From Paenibacillus sp. FSL R7-0204 (GTDB lineage: Bacteria; Bacillota; Bacilli; Paenibacillales; Paenibacillaceae): DNA of 64,000 nucleotides. Where the stretch lies: the NCBI RefSeq assembly GCF_038002225.1, contig NZ_JBBOCA010000001.1:2976001-3040000 (forward strand). The letters run 5' to 3'. A program made the translations under genes and the position numbers. The notes beneath the pieces were generated by a model. It was not told the origin of the DNA. It saw nothing but the letters and a program-made list of their open reading frames with translations, and searched no databases. Numbering within the stretch: position 1 is the first letter of the stretch; each line of letters begins with the position of its first letter. This document shows positions 16,410 to 24,598 of this stretch, piece by piece.

Positions 16410-17202
16410 CGGTCATACGCAGCGTCCCGGCGTCTTGATGCGGGAGGGGTTCGTTCCCGGCTGGTCCAAGGGAATTCAGCGGCTGGATACAGTCGGTTCG
16501 ACACAGGAGGAAGCCAAAATACTTGCCGAGGGCGGCGCCCCGGAAGGAACAACAGTCATGGCTGAAGCGCAGACCGGCGGGCGCGGACGGATGGGCCGCA
16601 AATGGCACTCCCCCCACGGCAAAGGAATCTGGATGAGCCTGGTGCTGCGTCCGGATCTGCCGCTGGCCCTGACTCCGCAGCTGACACTGCTGGCCGGAGT
16701 GGCTGTCTGCACAGCAATCCGTGAGGTTACCGGAGTGCCGGCCGGTATCAAGTGGCCGAATGACCTGCTGGCCGGCGGCCGCAAAATCTGCGGAATCCTG
16801 CTGGAATCCTCGCTTCGGGAGGGCGGGCTGCATTATTGCATCGCCGGTATCGGCATCGCTGCCAATCTGACCGGGGAAGACTACCCGGAGGAGCTGCGCG
16901 GGATTGGTACATCACTGCTGATCGAAGGCGGAGGCATTCCTGTAGACCGCACGAGGCTTGCGGAAGCTGTGCTGGTGGAACTCGAATATTTGTATCGTGT
17001 CTATCTGGAGCAAGGCTTCCAGCCGGTGAAGGAGTTGTGGGAGTCGATGTCGGTAACACTGGGGCGTCAGGTATGCGTAAATACTCCCCAAGGCCGCACC
17101 GAGGCCACTGCTGTAGGACTTAGCGACAATGGCGGGCTGCTGCTGCGTAACGAATCCGGTGAGGTAGTGAGCGTACTGTCCGGCGAAATTGAAATGATTT
17201 AG
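16402..17202 (+). CDS. birA: Biotin-[acetyl-CoA-carboxylase] ligase, without N-terminal DNA-binding domain
   Basis: 266 residues. It activates biotin with ATP and transfers it to the acetyl-CoA carboxylase carrier protein. The catalytic core is complete: STQEEAK, QTGGRGRMGRKWHSP (biotinyl-AMP loop, about residues 54-68), KWPNDLLAGGRKICGIL (about 117-133), and the C-terminal SH3-like domain. Only about 25 residues precede the core. The winged-helix that lets Bacillus BirA (about 325 residues) repress biotin genes is absent, and the upstream DNA is cca coding sequence. This one should therefore be a ligase only. ATG follows GGATGGATAGAG. Confidence 0.92.
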   Translation: MNSGHTQRPGVLMREGFVPGWSKGIQRLDTVGSTQEEAKILAEGGAPEGTTVMAEAQTGGRGRMGRKWHSPHGKGIWMSLVLRPDLPLALTPQLTLLAGVAVCTAIREVTGVPAGIKWPNDLLAGGRKICGILLESSLREGGLHYCIAGIGIAANLTGEDYPEELRGIGTSLLIEGGGIPVDRTRLAEAVLVELEYLYRVYLEQGFQPVKELWESMSVTLGRQVCVNTPQGRTEATAVGLSDNGGLLLRNESGEVVSVLSGEIEMI

Positions 17203-17270
17203 AAGAGCATCAGATTTAAATTTTACATTTTTTCCATGCGGGGGTTGTTCTTTAAGGCGTTTGGCTTAGC

Positions 17271-17455
17271 ATAACGGACTGAGGTGCTCTTATGCATAAA
17301 GAAAGTCGTCACTTGGGCGATTAACGGACCGCAAGGACCTTATCACCTGCAATTCAGCTCCAAAACGTCTTTCAGAAAGATGATAAGACCTCCTGAGTCC
17401 GTTACGCTGCAAAAAGGGGCGTTATCGTGGGAATAAGATCTCTTCGGTCCGTTAG
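17271..17455. repeat. Four-copy intergenic repeat array (TAACGGAC family), two direct and two inverted
   Basis: Four copies of a ~24 nt sequence of the form TAACGGAC-Y-S-N8-CTTAT: 17271-17293 (+), 17321-17344 (+), 17382-17405 (-) and 17432-17455 (-). The two plus copies are exactly 50 bp apart and the two minus copies are also 50 bp apart. The set is symmetric about 17363, but the 26-37 nt between copies are not complementary. No coding potential. The following 17456-17579 shows nothing else I can name. Confidence 0.75.
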
Positions 17456-17579
17456 ATTTTTGGGAATGATAGGGTTTCGTTACACGAACTCCTGAGAGGA
17501 AAGTCTTCCGCTTCACTGTTGTTATTTGTACATACTACACTTATCTCTCTTTTAACTATGAACGCAGCTTTGTACTTTA

Positions 17580-17628
17580 CCTTGTTAGAATGCCAACAAG
17601 GCCGCTCCTCACAACCACGAGGGCGGCC
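17580..17628 (+). other. Two adjacent hairpins in the birA-panB gap
   Basis: CCTTGTT-agaatgcc-AACAAGG (17580-17601) and GGCCGCTCCTC / GAGGGCGGCC (17599-17628). The second could end the birA transcript, though the T-run after it is weak (ATGTCATATTTT). Confidence 0.4.
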
Positions 17629-17644
17629 ATGTCATATTTTAAGG

Positions 17645-17673
17645 TGTTTATTTTTGTGTTTTTTTGGTATACT
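17645..17673 (+). promoter_or_regulatory. Possible promoter of panBCD
   Basis: TATACT at 17668-17673 with TGTTTA 17 bp upstream. The -10 is good and the -35 poor. A start near 17680 would give a leader of about 245 nt containing a terminator. Confidence 0.4.
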
Positions 17674-17877
17674 GTGCTCATGAGGCGGCATCGCATGGCG
17701 AGCTGTACTCACGTAATTGTTTTCTTTGTTTTACCGGATGTACCTTCATAACTGGATGTAACGGTTACGTTGGATTCTGCTCTGAGCCGTAAGGACCGAG
17801 ACAGAAGGGACGATCGCGAGTGACTCTTTTTTGCCCTTCGGACCTTTTTAGCGGACCATGCTAAAAGGTTTTTTTGT
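17674..17877 (+). promoter_or_regulatory. panB leader with an internal intrinsic terminator (putative attenuator or riboregulator)
   Basis: Between the promoter-like TATACT and the panB start lies a GC-balanced leader ending in a strong terminator. The stem is CCTTTTTAGC / GCTAAAAGG around GGACCAT, followed by TTTTTTTG (about 17845-17877), only about 48 nt before panB. A terminator there implies conditional read-through. The pan RNA motif is known upstream of Firmicute panB operons, and this leader is a candidate, but I could not confirm its conserved bulged adenosines by eye. Confidence 0.5.
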
Positions 17878-17924
17878 TTGCGCGGAGAACGCGTATTTTG
17901 ATGGAAAAGGGGAATGAGAGCGAC

Positions 17925-18791
17925 ATGGCAGAAAAACACGCACTGAATATTATCAAAATGAAAAAAATGAAAACGGACGGTGTGCCCCTGAGCATGCTGA
18001 CCGCTTATGACTACCCTTCAGCCCTGCTGGCGGAAGAAGCCGGCATTGATCTGATTCTGGTCGGAGATTCCCTGGGTAACGTCGTGCTTGGTTATGACAC
18101 CACGCTGCCGGTTACCATTGAGGATATGGTCTACCATACCCGGTCGGTGAAGCGCGGGGCGCCTAATACTTTTATAGTGGCAGATATGCCGTTCATGACC
18201 TACCACGGAAGCGTGGATGAGACCTTGCGCGGTGTGCGCAGACTGATGCAGGAAGGCCAGGCCCATGCGGTCAAAATGGAAGGCGGCCTCGAAATCTGCT
18301 CCGCAGTGTCCGCTGTTGTCGCAGCAGGAGTTCCGGTGCTCGGCCATATCGGCCTGACCCCGCAGTCGGTTAATATGATCGGCGGCTACCGGATTCAGGG
18401 GAAGGATACCAAGGATGCACAGCGGCTGATGGACGAAGCGAAGGCGCTGGAAGCCGCCGGGGCCTTCGGTATTGTGCTGGAGCTGGTGACGGAAGAGGTG
18501 GCTGAGGCGATCTCCCGGGCGGTCAGCATACCGACCATAGGTATTGGTGCCGGGCGTTACTGTGACGGACAGGTTCTGGTATTCCATGATGTCCTGCGGT
18601 ACGCCTCTCCTTACCGGGAGAAAAAATTCGTCAAAACCTACGCCGATGTAGGCTCTCTGATCCGTGAAGGCATCACCAGCTATGTTCAGGAAGTGAAGGA
18701 CCGCTCATTCCCTGCGGAAGAGCATGTGTTTAATGCGGACGAGACCGTCCTGGAATCTTTATACGGCAATGCCGGCAAAGGAGCGAAATAA
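17925..18791 (+). CDS. panB: 3-methyl-2-oxobutanoate hydroxymethyltransferase
   Basis: 288 residues. It makes ketopantoate from alpha-ketoisovalerate and 5,10-methylene-THF, the first step of pantothenate synthesis. Conserved segments: LTAYDYPSALLAEEAGID, LVGDSLGNVVLGYDTT (metal/substrate site), VKMEGG, GHIGLTPQS, and IGIGAG near residue 205. The start at 17925 gives the usual MAEKHALNI N-terminus; the frame is open upstream but lacks the family's sequence. The TAA is one base before the panC ATG. Confidence 0.96.
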   Translation: MAEKHALNIIKMKKMKTDGVPLSMLTAYDYPSALLAEEAGIDLILVGDSLGNVVLGYDTTLPVTIEDMVYHTRSVKRGAPNTFIVADMPFMTYHGSVDETLRGVRRLMQEGQAHAVKMEGGLEICSAVSAVVAAGVPVLGHIGLTPQSVNMIGGYRIQGKDTKDAQRLMDEAKALEAAGAFGIVLELVTEEVAEAISRAVSIPTIGIGAGRYCDGQVLVFHDVLRYASPYREKKFVKTYADVGSLIREGITSYVQEVKDRSFPAEEHVFNADETVLESLYGNAGKGAK

Positions 18792-18792
18792 A

Positions 18793-19683
18793 ATGAGAGT
18801 GATCCGAACGATTGCTGAATTGCGCGAAGCGCTTGAATATATGCGTGAAGGGGGCCATGGCCCTGTTGGTTTTGTGCCTACCATGGGATATTTGCACGAA
18901 GGACATGCCAGTCTGCTTCGTAAGGCAGGGGAGAAGAGCGGCACGGTGGTCATGAGTATTTTTGTCAATCCGCTGCAATTTGGCCCGAATGAGGACTTTG
19001 CTTCCTATCCGCGGGATGAACAGCGTGATCTGGAGCTGGCCGAACGCGAAGGTGCGGACCTGGTGTTCATCCCCAGTGTAGAGGAGATGTATCCACAGCC
19101 GATCCGTACAGGTGTATCGGTCTCCTCGCTTACGTCGCAGCTCTGCGGCGCTTCGCGTCCGGGACATTTTGACGGAGTAACCACTGTGGTCAGCAAGCTG
19201 TTTCATATCGTGCAGCCGGATTACGCCTTCTTCGGACTGAAGGATGCCCAGCAGGTAGCTGTTCTCCGCCGGATGGTATCTGATCTTAACATGAACGTGG
19301 ACATTATCGCCTGTCCTATTGTGCGCGAGGAAGACGGGCTGGCGCTTAGCTCCCGCAATGTCTATCTAAGCAGCGAGGAGCGCAGACAGGCGCTGGTGTT
19401 ATCGCGTTCCCTGCGTGAAGTGCGCCAGGCTATGGAAGAGGGCAGCATTCGTACGGTAGATGAAGCACGCAGCCTGCTGGTCTCGGTCATTTCTGAATCG
19501 CCGCTTGCGGTCATTGATTATGCGGAGATTCTAACCTTCCCTGATCTGGAAGAGCTGGAAGGCAGCAGCAGGCTGACGGATGCAGGCGGAGAGGTTATAA
19601 TGGCTCTGGCCGTGAAGTTCGGCAGAACCCGTCTGATTGATAATAATGTATTTATTCCTAAGGAGGCGCACGCTCTTGTTTAG
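18793..19683 (+). CDS. panC: Pantoate-beta-alanine ligase
   Basis: 296 residues. It condenses pantoate with beta-alanine using ATP. HIGH-type motifs: [14 protein letters not shown] (about 27-40) and the KMSKS-like [11 protein letters not shown] (about 185-195). Pantoate-binding [13 protein letters not shown] is present. ATG lies 9 nt after AAAGGAG within the panB end. Its last 8 nt overlap the panD TTG start, so translation of panB, panC and panD is likely coupled. Confidence 0.96.
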   Translation: MRVIRTIAELREALEYMREGGHGPVGFVPTMGYLHEGHASLLRKAGEKSGTVVMSIFVNPLQFGPNEDFASYPRDEQRDLELAEREGADLVFIPSVEEMYPQPIRTGVSVSSLTSQLCGASRPGHFDGVTTVVSKLFHIVQPDYAFFGLKDAQQVAVLRRMVSDLNMNVDIIACPIVREEDGLALSSRNVYLSSEERRQALVLSRSLREVRQAMEEGSIRTVDEARSLLVSVISESPLAVIDYAEILTFPDLEELEGSSRLTDAGGEVIMALAVKFGRTRLIDNNVFIPKEAHALV

Positions 19684-20059
19684 ACATATGATGAAATCCA
19701 AGATCCACCGGGCAACGGTCACTGAAGCCAATCTCAATTATGTGGGCAGCATTACCATTGATGAGGATCTGATGGAAGCCGCTGACCTGCTGGAGAACGA
19801 GAAGGTGCAGATCGTGGATAATAATAACGGTTCCCGTCTGGAGACTTATGTCATTCCAGGTCCGCGCGGCAGCGGCGTCATTTGTCTGAACGGGGCAGCG
19901 GCACGTCTGGTACAGCCCGGCGATACCGTGATTATTATTTCCTACGCTGTGGTATCCTCTGAAGAGCTGGCGGCACATAAGCCGACAGTGGTGTTCGTAG
20001 ATGAAGGCAACAAGCCGGTGAAGCTGGCGGATCATGAGATTCACGCAACAATTGCCTGA
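19676..20059 (+). CDS. panD: Aspartate 1-decarboxylase (pyruvoyl enzyme)
   Basis: 127 residues, exactly the usual length. It makes beta-alanine from aspartate. The proenzyme self-cleaves between Gly24 and Ser25; with the TTG start at 19676 these are Gly24-Ser25 of NYVGSITID, which confirms that start. TAAGGAGG lies about 9 nt upstream. Active-site Tyr and Arg regions ([17 protein letters not shown]) are intact. With panB and panC it completes the pantothenate branch. Confidence 0.96.
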   Translation: MFRHMMKSKIHRATVTEANLNYVGSITIDEDLMEAADLLENEKVQIVDNNNGSRLETYVIPGPRGSGVICLNGAAARLVQPGDTVIIISYAVVSSEELAAHKPTVVFVDEGNKPVKLADHEIHATIA

Positions 20060-20113
20060 ACCCCGCGCTTTGAGCCATGTAATCAATGGCAGGGATGAAG
20101 ACCCCTGTACTTG

Positions 20114-20156
20114 CTGATAATGAACTTAGGCAAGCTTAAGCTGACTTCATTATCAG
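20114..20156. repeat. Perfect 11 bp inverted repeat before the TPR gene
   Basis: CTGATAATGAA (20114-20124) and TTCATTATCAG (20146-20156) with a 21 nt loop holding CTTA-GGCAAGC-TTAAG. It ends 17 nt before the proposed GTG start at 20174 and has no U-run. It may be an operator or an mRNA stem near the ribosome binding site. Confidence 0.45.
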
Positions 20157-20173
20157 TAAGGGTGGGATGTCCG

Positions 20174-20812
20174 GTGTTTCAACATTTATTTGCTGAGATG
20201 AACAAGATGCTCCAGGAGATCAAAGCCGACTATCCTACTGCGGAGGGTGCCCGCCGAAGCGATCTTTTATCCAAGTATAATATGCTCCACCGAATCAGTG
20301 ATAATGTAATGGATGAGTGGCTGCTCTTCGCCGAGAAGCTGAGCGAGTTCCGGGAACAGGCCGATTTCCAGACTCCGCCAGAGGAGTTGCCGGAAGAGGA
20401 AGCGCCCGAGCTTGGGATGGATGCTTTTGTCAGGGGCCAGGGCTATTACAAGCTGCTGATGTACCGCAAGTGCATTGAACAGTTCAGGGAAGTTACGGCA
20501 CAATATCCGGACAGCCTCGCTGCCCGCCTGTATCTGGCCATGGCTTATCTCCAGGAAGGGGAAGGCGACACCGCCTGGGGACATCTGAATCACATGCTGG
20601 GCCTGATTCGTGAGGTGAAGCTGAAGGCGATGATCTATAATGCGCTGGGCTGTATCCGGGCCTCCCAGGAACGCTTCAATGAAGCCAGTGAGCTGTTCAG
20701 CCTGTCGCTGCTGCATGACCCGGATCTGCCGGAGCCGAATGTGAATCTGGAGGTATGCCGCAGGCGGGGCGGGAAGCTGGAGTTTGGCCATCAGCTGGTT
20801 TCGCTTTTATAA
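20174..20812 (+). CDS. Tetratricopeptide-repeat protein
   Basis: 212 residues. An N-terminal helical region (HLFAEMNKMLQEIKADYP) leads into TPR-like pairs from about residue 95 (GYYKLLMYRKCIEQFREVTAQYPDS, LAARLYLAMAYLQEGEG, NALGCIRASQERFNEASELFSLSL). No enzymatic domain. GTG at 20174 is chosen because GGTGGGA lies 6 nt upstream; the first ATG is eight codons further in. It lies between panD and dinG with its own terminator. Function unknown. Confidence 0.72.
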   Translation: MFQHLFAEMNKMLQEIKADYPTAEGARRSDLLSKYNMLHRISDNVMDEWLLFAEKLSEFREQADFQTPPEELPEEEAPELGMDAFVRGQGYYKLLMYRKCIEQFREVTAQYPDSLAARLYLAMAYLQEGEGDTAWGHLNHMLGLIREVKLKAMIYNALGCIRASQERFNEASELFSLSLLHDPDLPEPNVNLEVCRRRGGKLEFGHQLVSLL

Positions 20813-20831
20813 CTTATCCTCGGTTTCTTTA

Positions 20832-20872
20832 GGCGATGCGCCCCACTTCCCGGGGTGTGCATCGCCTTTTTT
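20832..20872 (+). terminator. Terminator before dinG
   Basis: GGCGATGC-gCCCC / CGGGG-GCATCGCC long stem followed by TTTTTT. Confidence 0.9.
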
Positions 20873-20927
20873 CGTAACTTCTGTTATGCTGATAAAGAGT
20901 CTCAAGTGAAAGGGAATAGAACTTATA

Positions 20928-23789
20928 ATGAAATTTGCCGTGCTTGATTTTGAAACTACGGGAACCCAATCTGTGGGAGAGATCATCCAGGTTGGCCTTG
21001 CCATTATAGAAGAAGACGGGACGATTTCCCGGGTGTATGGTTCCTACGTCAAGCCCGGAGCACCAATTCCTCCTTTTATTACGGGCCTGACCGGAATTAC
21101 AGACAGTGATGTACAGGATGCGCCGGAGCTTGATGAGATGATGATGGAACTGGTGCCGCTGCTGGATGATGTCGTTCTCGTCGGACACAATGTAGCGTTT
21201 GATTTTCATTTTTTGCAGAATGCGCTGGACCGATGCGGCTACCTGCCGTTTCAGGGGCGGATTCTGGATACCATCGATTTTCTCAAAATATGCTTTCCCT
21301 CGCTGAGCACGTATCAGTTAGGCGCGGTAAGCAGCCACTTCGGCATTACGCATGACCGTCCCCATCAGGCGGACAGTGATGCACTTGCCACGGCTATTGT
21401 GCTGCTCAAATGTCTGGAAGAGCTGCACAGTCTGCCGCTGCTGACCATTCAGCGGCTGAATGAGCTGTTCGCAGACGAAGACAGTGATTTGGCCTGGTAC
21501 TTCGACGGTCTGCTGCGGGAGCGGGAGATGGAGACCTTTCAGCCGGAAGGGGAGCTGAGCTTCTACCGCCAGCTTGCGCTGGCTGTGGGGGACTGGGCAG
21601 AGCTGGCTACGCCCCGGGAGGAAGGAAGCGTTAATCCGCTGGAGAATGTTTCCTTTGCAGAGTATATGGATGAGGTAACCAAGCGGCTGAAGGCTGTTCT
21701 TCCCCAGTACGAAAGCCGTGAAGCCCAGGAGCTGATGATCCATGAGGTCATTACAGCGCTTGAGCAGGACAAGCATCTGCTGATTGAAGCGGGGACAGGC
21801 ACCGGCAAATCGCTGGGTTATCTGCTTCCGGCCATCTACCATAGTGTGAAAAGTGATCAGAAGGTGATGGTCAGCACTCATACCATTAACCTTCAGGACC
21901 AGCTGCGTGAACGGGATATTCCGCTCTTAACCAGCGTTGTGCCGTTCCCGTTCAAGGCCTCCATCTTTAAGGGAAGAGGGCACTATTTGTGTCTGCGCAA
22001 GTTCGAACATCGAATGAACAAAAAGGACTTTACGAGTCCAAGAGAAGAAGCGCTCACCGCTGCGCAAATGCTCGTCTGGCTGACCCAGACAACGACTGGC
22101 GATGATGAGGAGCTTAACTTAAGCGGACGGGGCGGGGATTTCTGGGAGACTGTAGCCAGTGATACCGACTCCTGCCTGGGACGCGCCTGTCCCTGGTTCC
22201 GCAAATGCTATTACCACCGTGCTAAGCATGAAGCCGGGATCTCCGATGTAGTGGTCACCAATCACTCCAAGCTGTTCGCAGATGTCAAAGCCGGGCATCA
22301 GCTTCTTCCGGCTTATGACCATCTTGTGATTGATGAAGCCCATCATTTGGAGGATATTGCCGGCAAGCATCTTGGCATGCAGATGAAATATTTCACATTC
22401 GCCCATACCCTCACCCGTCTCTACAAGGATAGCCGGAGCGGGCAACTGCCTGCCCTCCGGCAGAGTCTGCAGTCTTCGGGCAGTGAGCAGGCTTCCGAAT
22501 GGAGCGGCGTGATCGACCGGATCTATCCCGATCTGCTGACGGTCAAGGAATCCTGGGATGCACTCAGCGACCGGCTCTTCAGCCTGCTGCCCGAGCGCAG
22601 CGATGCCGGGGCCGGTGAAGCAGGCCAGCTGGTGGCTCGCCTGCAGCCGGGCAAGAAGCCGAAGGATTGGGAGGAGCTGGCTGCGCTTGAGAATACGCTG
22701 AACCTCAGTCTGAGCGATATCATCCGCAAGGGTGACAAAATGCTCAGTGAGATGCGTGACACGGACAGCCAATCCTCATCGGACAGTCTTGTGACCGATA
22801 TCGGCGGGTTATTCAAGGATCTGGCATCCATCAGAGAGCAGATCCGCTTCTTCATGAGCCTGAACGATGAGAATATCGTGTATTGGCTGGAGGGAAGCGG
22901 TAATTATAAAGGCAAGTCGCTGCAAATGTCTGCCGTTCCTGTAGATGTCAGTACTCAGCTCAGGGAGCTGTTCTTCGACAAGAAGAAAAGTATTGTCCTG
23001 ACCTCGGCCACCTTATCCGTGGATAAGTCCTTCCAGTTCATGATTGATAATCTGGGCCTTGGTGAAGCTGCGGAGCAGGGGCGTCTGATGACTGCTCTGC
23101 TTCCTTCGCCGTTTAAGTACCGTGAGCAGGCGCTCCTGGTCATTCCCCGCGACTTCCCCAGTGTCAAGGGAAGTATAGGGGATGCCCGTTTTGTGGACAC
23201 GCTTGTACACTCCCTTGCCGAGACTGCTGTAACTACACGTGGGCGGATGCTGGTGCTGTTCACCTCCTACAAGATGCTGCGGCAGGTGTATGACCCCCTT
23301 AAGGAGGCACTTGCCTCCCAGGATATCGCGGTGCTCGGACAAGGTGTGGAGGGCGGCAGCCGGAGCAAGCTGATCCGTCGCTTCCAGGACAGCCCGGCTT
23401 CGGTTCTGCTGGGTACCAGCAGTTTCTGGGAAGGGGTAGATATTCCGGGAGAAGCATTGACCTGCCTGGCGATTGTCAGATTGCCGTTCCAGCCGCCGAA
23501 TCACCCGCTGGCAGAAGCGAAGTCGGAGTTGCTTCAGGCACAGAAGAAGAACCCGTTCATGAAGCTGTCCGTGCCGCAGGCTGTCATCCGCTTCAAGCAG
23601 GGCTTCGGGCGGCTGGTCCGCACGGCGCAGGACCGGGGCATCGTAATTGTGTACGATACCAGGGTAATTGAATCGTATTACGGAAAGTACTTCCTGTATT
23701 CGCTCCCCGGTCCCAAGATGGAGCATATGCTCACCGAGCAGATGGTCCCGAGAATTGCTGAATGGCTGGAAGACGGCGGGGTTTCCTAA
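20928..23789 (+). CDS. dinG: DinG-type XPD-like helicase with N-terminal DEDD exonuclease domain
   Basis: 953 residues. The N-terminal DnaQ-like 3'-5' exonuclease (about 1-175) has DFETTG, GHNVAFDFHFL and HQADSDA. The superfamily 2 helicase follows from about residue 265: Walker A EAGTGTGKSLGYLLPA, DEAH box VIDEAHH, and motifs V/VI TSSFWEGVDIPG and QGFGRLVR. Four cysteines lie between Walker A and DEAH (YLCLRK near 354; SCLGRACPWFRKC near 416-426). This arrangement can hold a 4Fe-4S cluster as in XPD and E. coli DinG. Likely works on blocked DNA or R-loops. Bacillus has the same exonuclease-helicase layout after panD. Confidence 0.92.
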   Translation: MKFAVLDFETTGTQSVGEIIQVGLAIIEEDGTISRVYGSYVKPGAPIPPFITGLTGITDSDVQDAPELDEMMMELVPLLDDVVLVGHNVAFDFHFLQNALDRCGYLPFQGRILDTIDFLKICFPSLSTYQLGAVSSHFGITHDRPHQADSDALATAIVLLKCLEELHSLPLLTIQRLNELFADEDSDLAWYFDGLLREREMETFQPEGELSFYRQLALAVGDWAELATPREEGSVNPLENVSFAEYMDEVTKRLKAVLPQYESREAQELMIHEVITALEQDKHLLIEAGTGTGKSLGYLLPAIYHSVKSDQKVMVSTHTINLQDQLRERDIPLLTSVVPFPFKASIFKGRGHYLCLRKFEHRMNKKDFTSPREEALTAAQMLVWLTQTTTGDDEELNLSGRGGDFWETVASDTDSCLGRACPWFRKCYYHRAKHEAGISDVVVTNHSKLFADVKAGHQLLPAYDHLVIDEAHHLEDIAGKHLGMQMKYFTFAHTLTRLYKDSRSGQLPALRQSLQSSGSEQASEWSGVIDRIYPDLLTVKESWDALSDRLFSLLPERSDAGAGEAGQLVARLQPGKKPKDWEELAALENTLNLSLSDIIRKGDKMLSEMRDTDSQSSSDSLVTDIGGLFKDLASIREQIRFFMSLNDENIVYWLEGSGNYKGKSLQMSAVPVDVSTQLRELFFDKKKSIVLTSATLSVDKSFQFMIDNLGLGEAAEQGRLMTALLPSPFKYREQALLVIPRDFPSVKGSIGDARFVDTLVHSLAETAVTTRGRMLVLFTSYKMLRQVYDPLKEALASQDIAVLGQGVEGGSRSKLIRRFQDSPASVLLGTSSFWEGVDIPGEALTCLAIVRLPFQPPNHPLAEAKSELLQAQKKNPFMKLSVPQAVIRFKQGFGRLVRTAQDRGIVIVYDTRVIESYYGKYFLYSLPGPKMEHMLTEQMVPRIAEWLEDGGVS

Positions 23790-23912
23790 TTCATCTGCTA
23801 TTGCTATTATTAATAAGTCATGATGTACCTGAAGATCCGTTCCCGCTTGCCCTGCCACTCCGGCAGGCGGCGGGATACGGTTGCTATAACCGGCATTATT
23901 TAAGAAGCGAAT

Positions 23913-23930
23913 TTGTGATGTTACATCAAC
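23913..23930. promoter_or_regulatory. Rex-like inverted sequence before rex
   Basis: TTGTGATGTTACATCAAC: left half TTGTGA is a perfect Rex half-site, and the right half read in reverse is GTTGATGT. It ends just before the ribosome binding site AAGGAGG of rex, a reasonable place for autoregulation. The right half departs from TCACAA. Confidence 0.35.
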
Positions 23931-23947
23931 TTTAAGGAGGAGAATAC

Positions 23948-24598
23948 ATGAAATCGGATAAAATATCGGAGGCCGTCGTGCGCAGGCTCCCAGTGTACCT
24001 GCGTTTCCTGAACGATCTCCAAAAACGTGAAATCTCCACAGTCTCTTCTCAGGAGCTGGGCCAGAAGCTTGATCTGAATCCCGCCCAGATCCGTAAGGAT
24101 TTGGCTTATTTCGGTGATTTCGGCAGAAAGGGCATCGGCTATGATGTATCTTATCTGATTGAGAAGATCCGCCATATCCTGAAGCTTGACCAGCAAATTA
24201 ATGTTGCCCTCGTTGGAGCCGGTAATCTGGGTCATGCCTTGTCTAACTACAACGCTTACTTAAAGGATACTATGAAGATTACTGCGATCTTCGATGCCTA
24301 CCCGCCTAAAGTGGGCCAGCAGATCAACTCGCTGGTTGTGCAGCCGATGGAGGAGCTAAGCAGTACCATCCGCTCGCAGGGCATCCGGATCGGGATTATT
24401 ACCGTACCTGACAGCGAAGCCCAGAATGTAGCTGATATTCTTGTGGACTCCGGCATCGAGGCGATTCTGAACTTCGCACCGGTTATTCTCAAGACACCTG
24501 CCAATATCCGGATTCATGCCGCAGATTTCACCACAGATCTGCAGAGCCTGGCCTATTATTTGCATGACGGAAAGGATGAGGCAGAAGATGAGCAGTAA
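23948..24598 (+). CDS. rex: Redox-sensing transcriptional repressor Rex
   Basis: 216 residues. An N-terminal winged helix (about 1-80, RRLPVYLRFLNDLQKRE, LNPAQIRKDLAYFGDFGRKGIGYDV) binds operator DNA. The Rossmann domain (VALVGAGNLGHALSNY, about 87-102) senses NADH/NAD+. The C-terminal swap helix (ADFTTDLQSLAYYL) is typical. It represses respiratory and fermentative genes when NADH is low. qcr, hbd and ackA are in this window but have no strong Rex box. ATG follows AAGGAGGAGAATAC. The next gene overlaps the end by 11 nt. Confidence 0.96.
   Translation: MKSDKISEAVVRRLPVYLRFLNDLQKREISTVSSQELGQKLDLNPAQIRKDLAYFGDFGRKGIGYDVSYLIEKIRHILKLDQQINVALVGAGNLGHALSNYNAYLKDTMKITAIFDAYPPKVGQQINSLVVQPMEELSSTIRSQGIRIGIITVPDSEAQNVADILVDSGIEAILNFAPVILKTPANIRIHAADFTTDLQSLAYYLHDGKDEAEDEQ

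Noticed and set aside
15416..16552. 378-codon minus-strand ORF
   Set aside because: Shadow of cca and birA in GC-rich DNA; low-complexity Arg/Ser/Ala composition, no ribosome binding site.
17271..17455. CRISPR array
   Set aside because: Four degenerate copies in two orientations, no leader, no cas genes; treated as an intergenic repeat.
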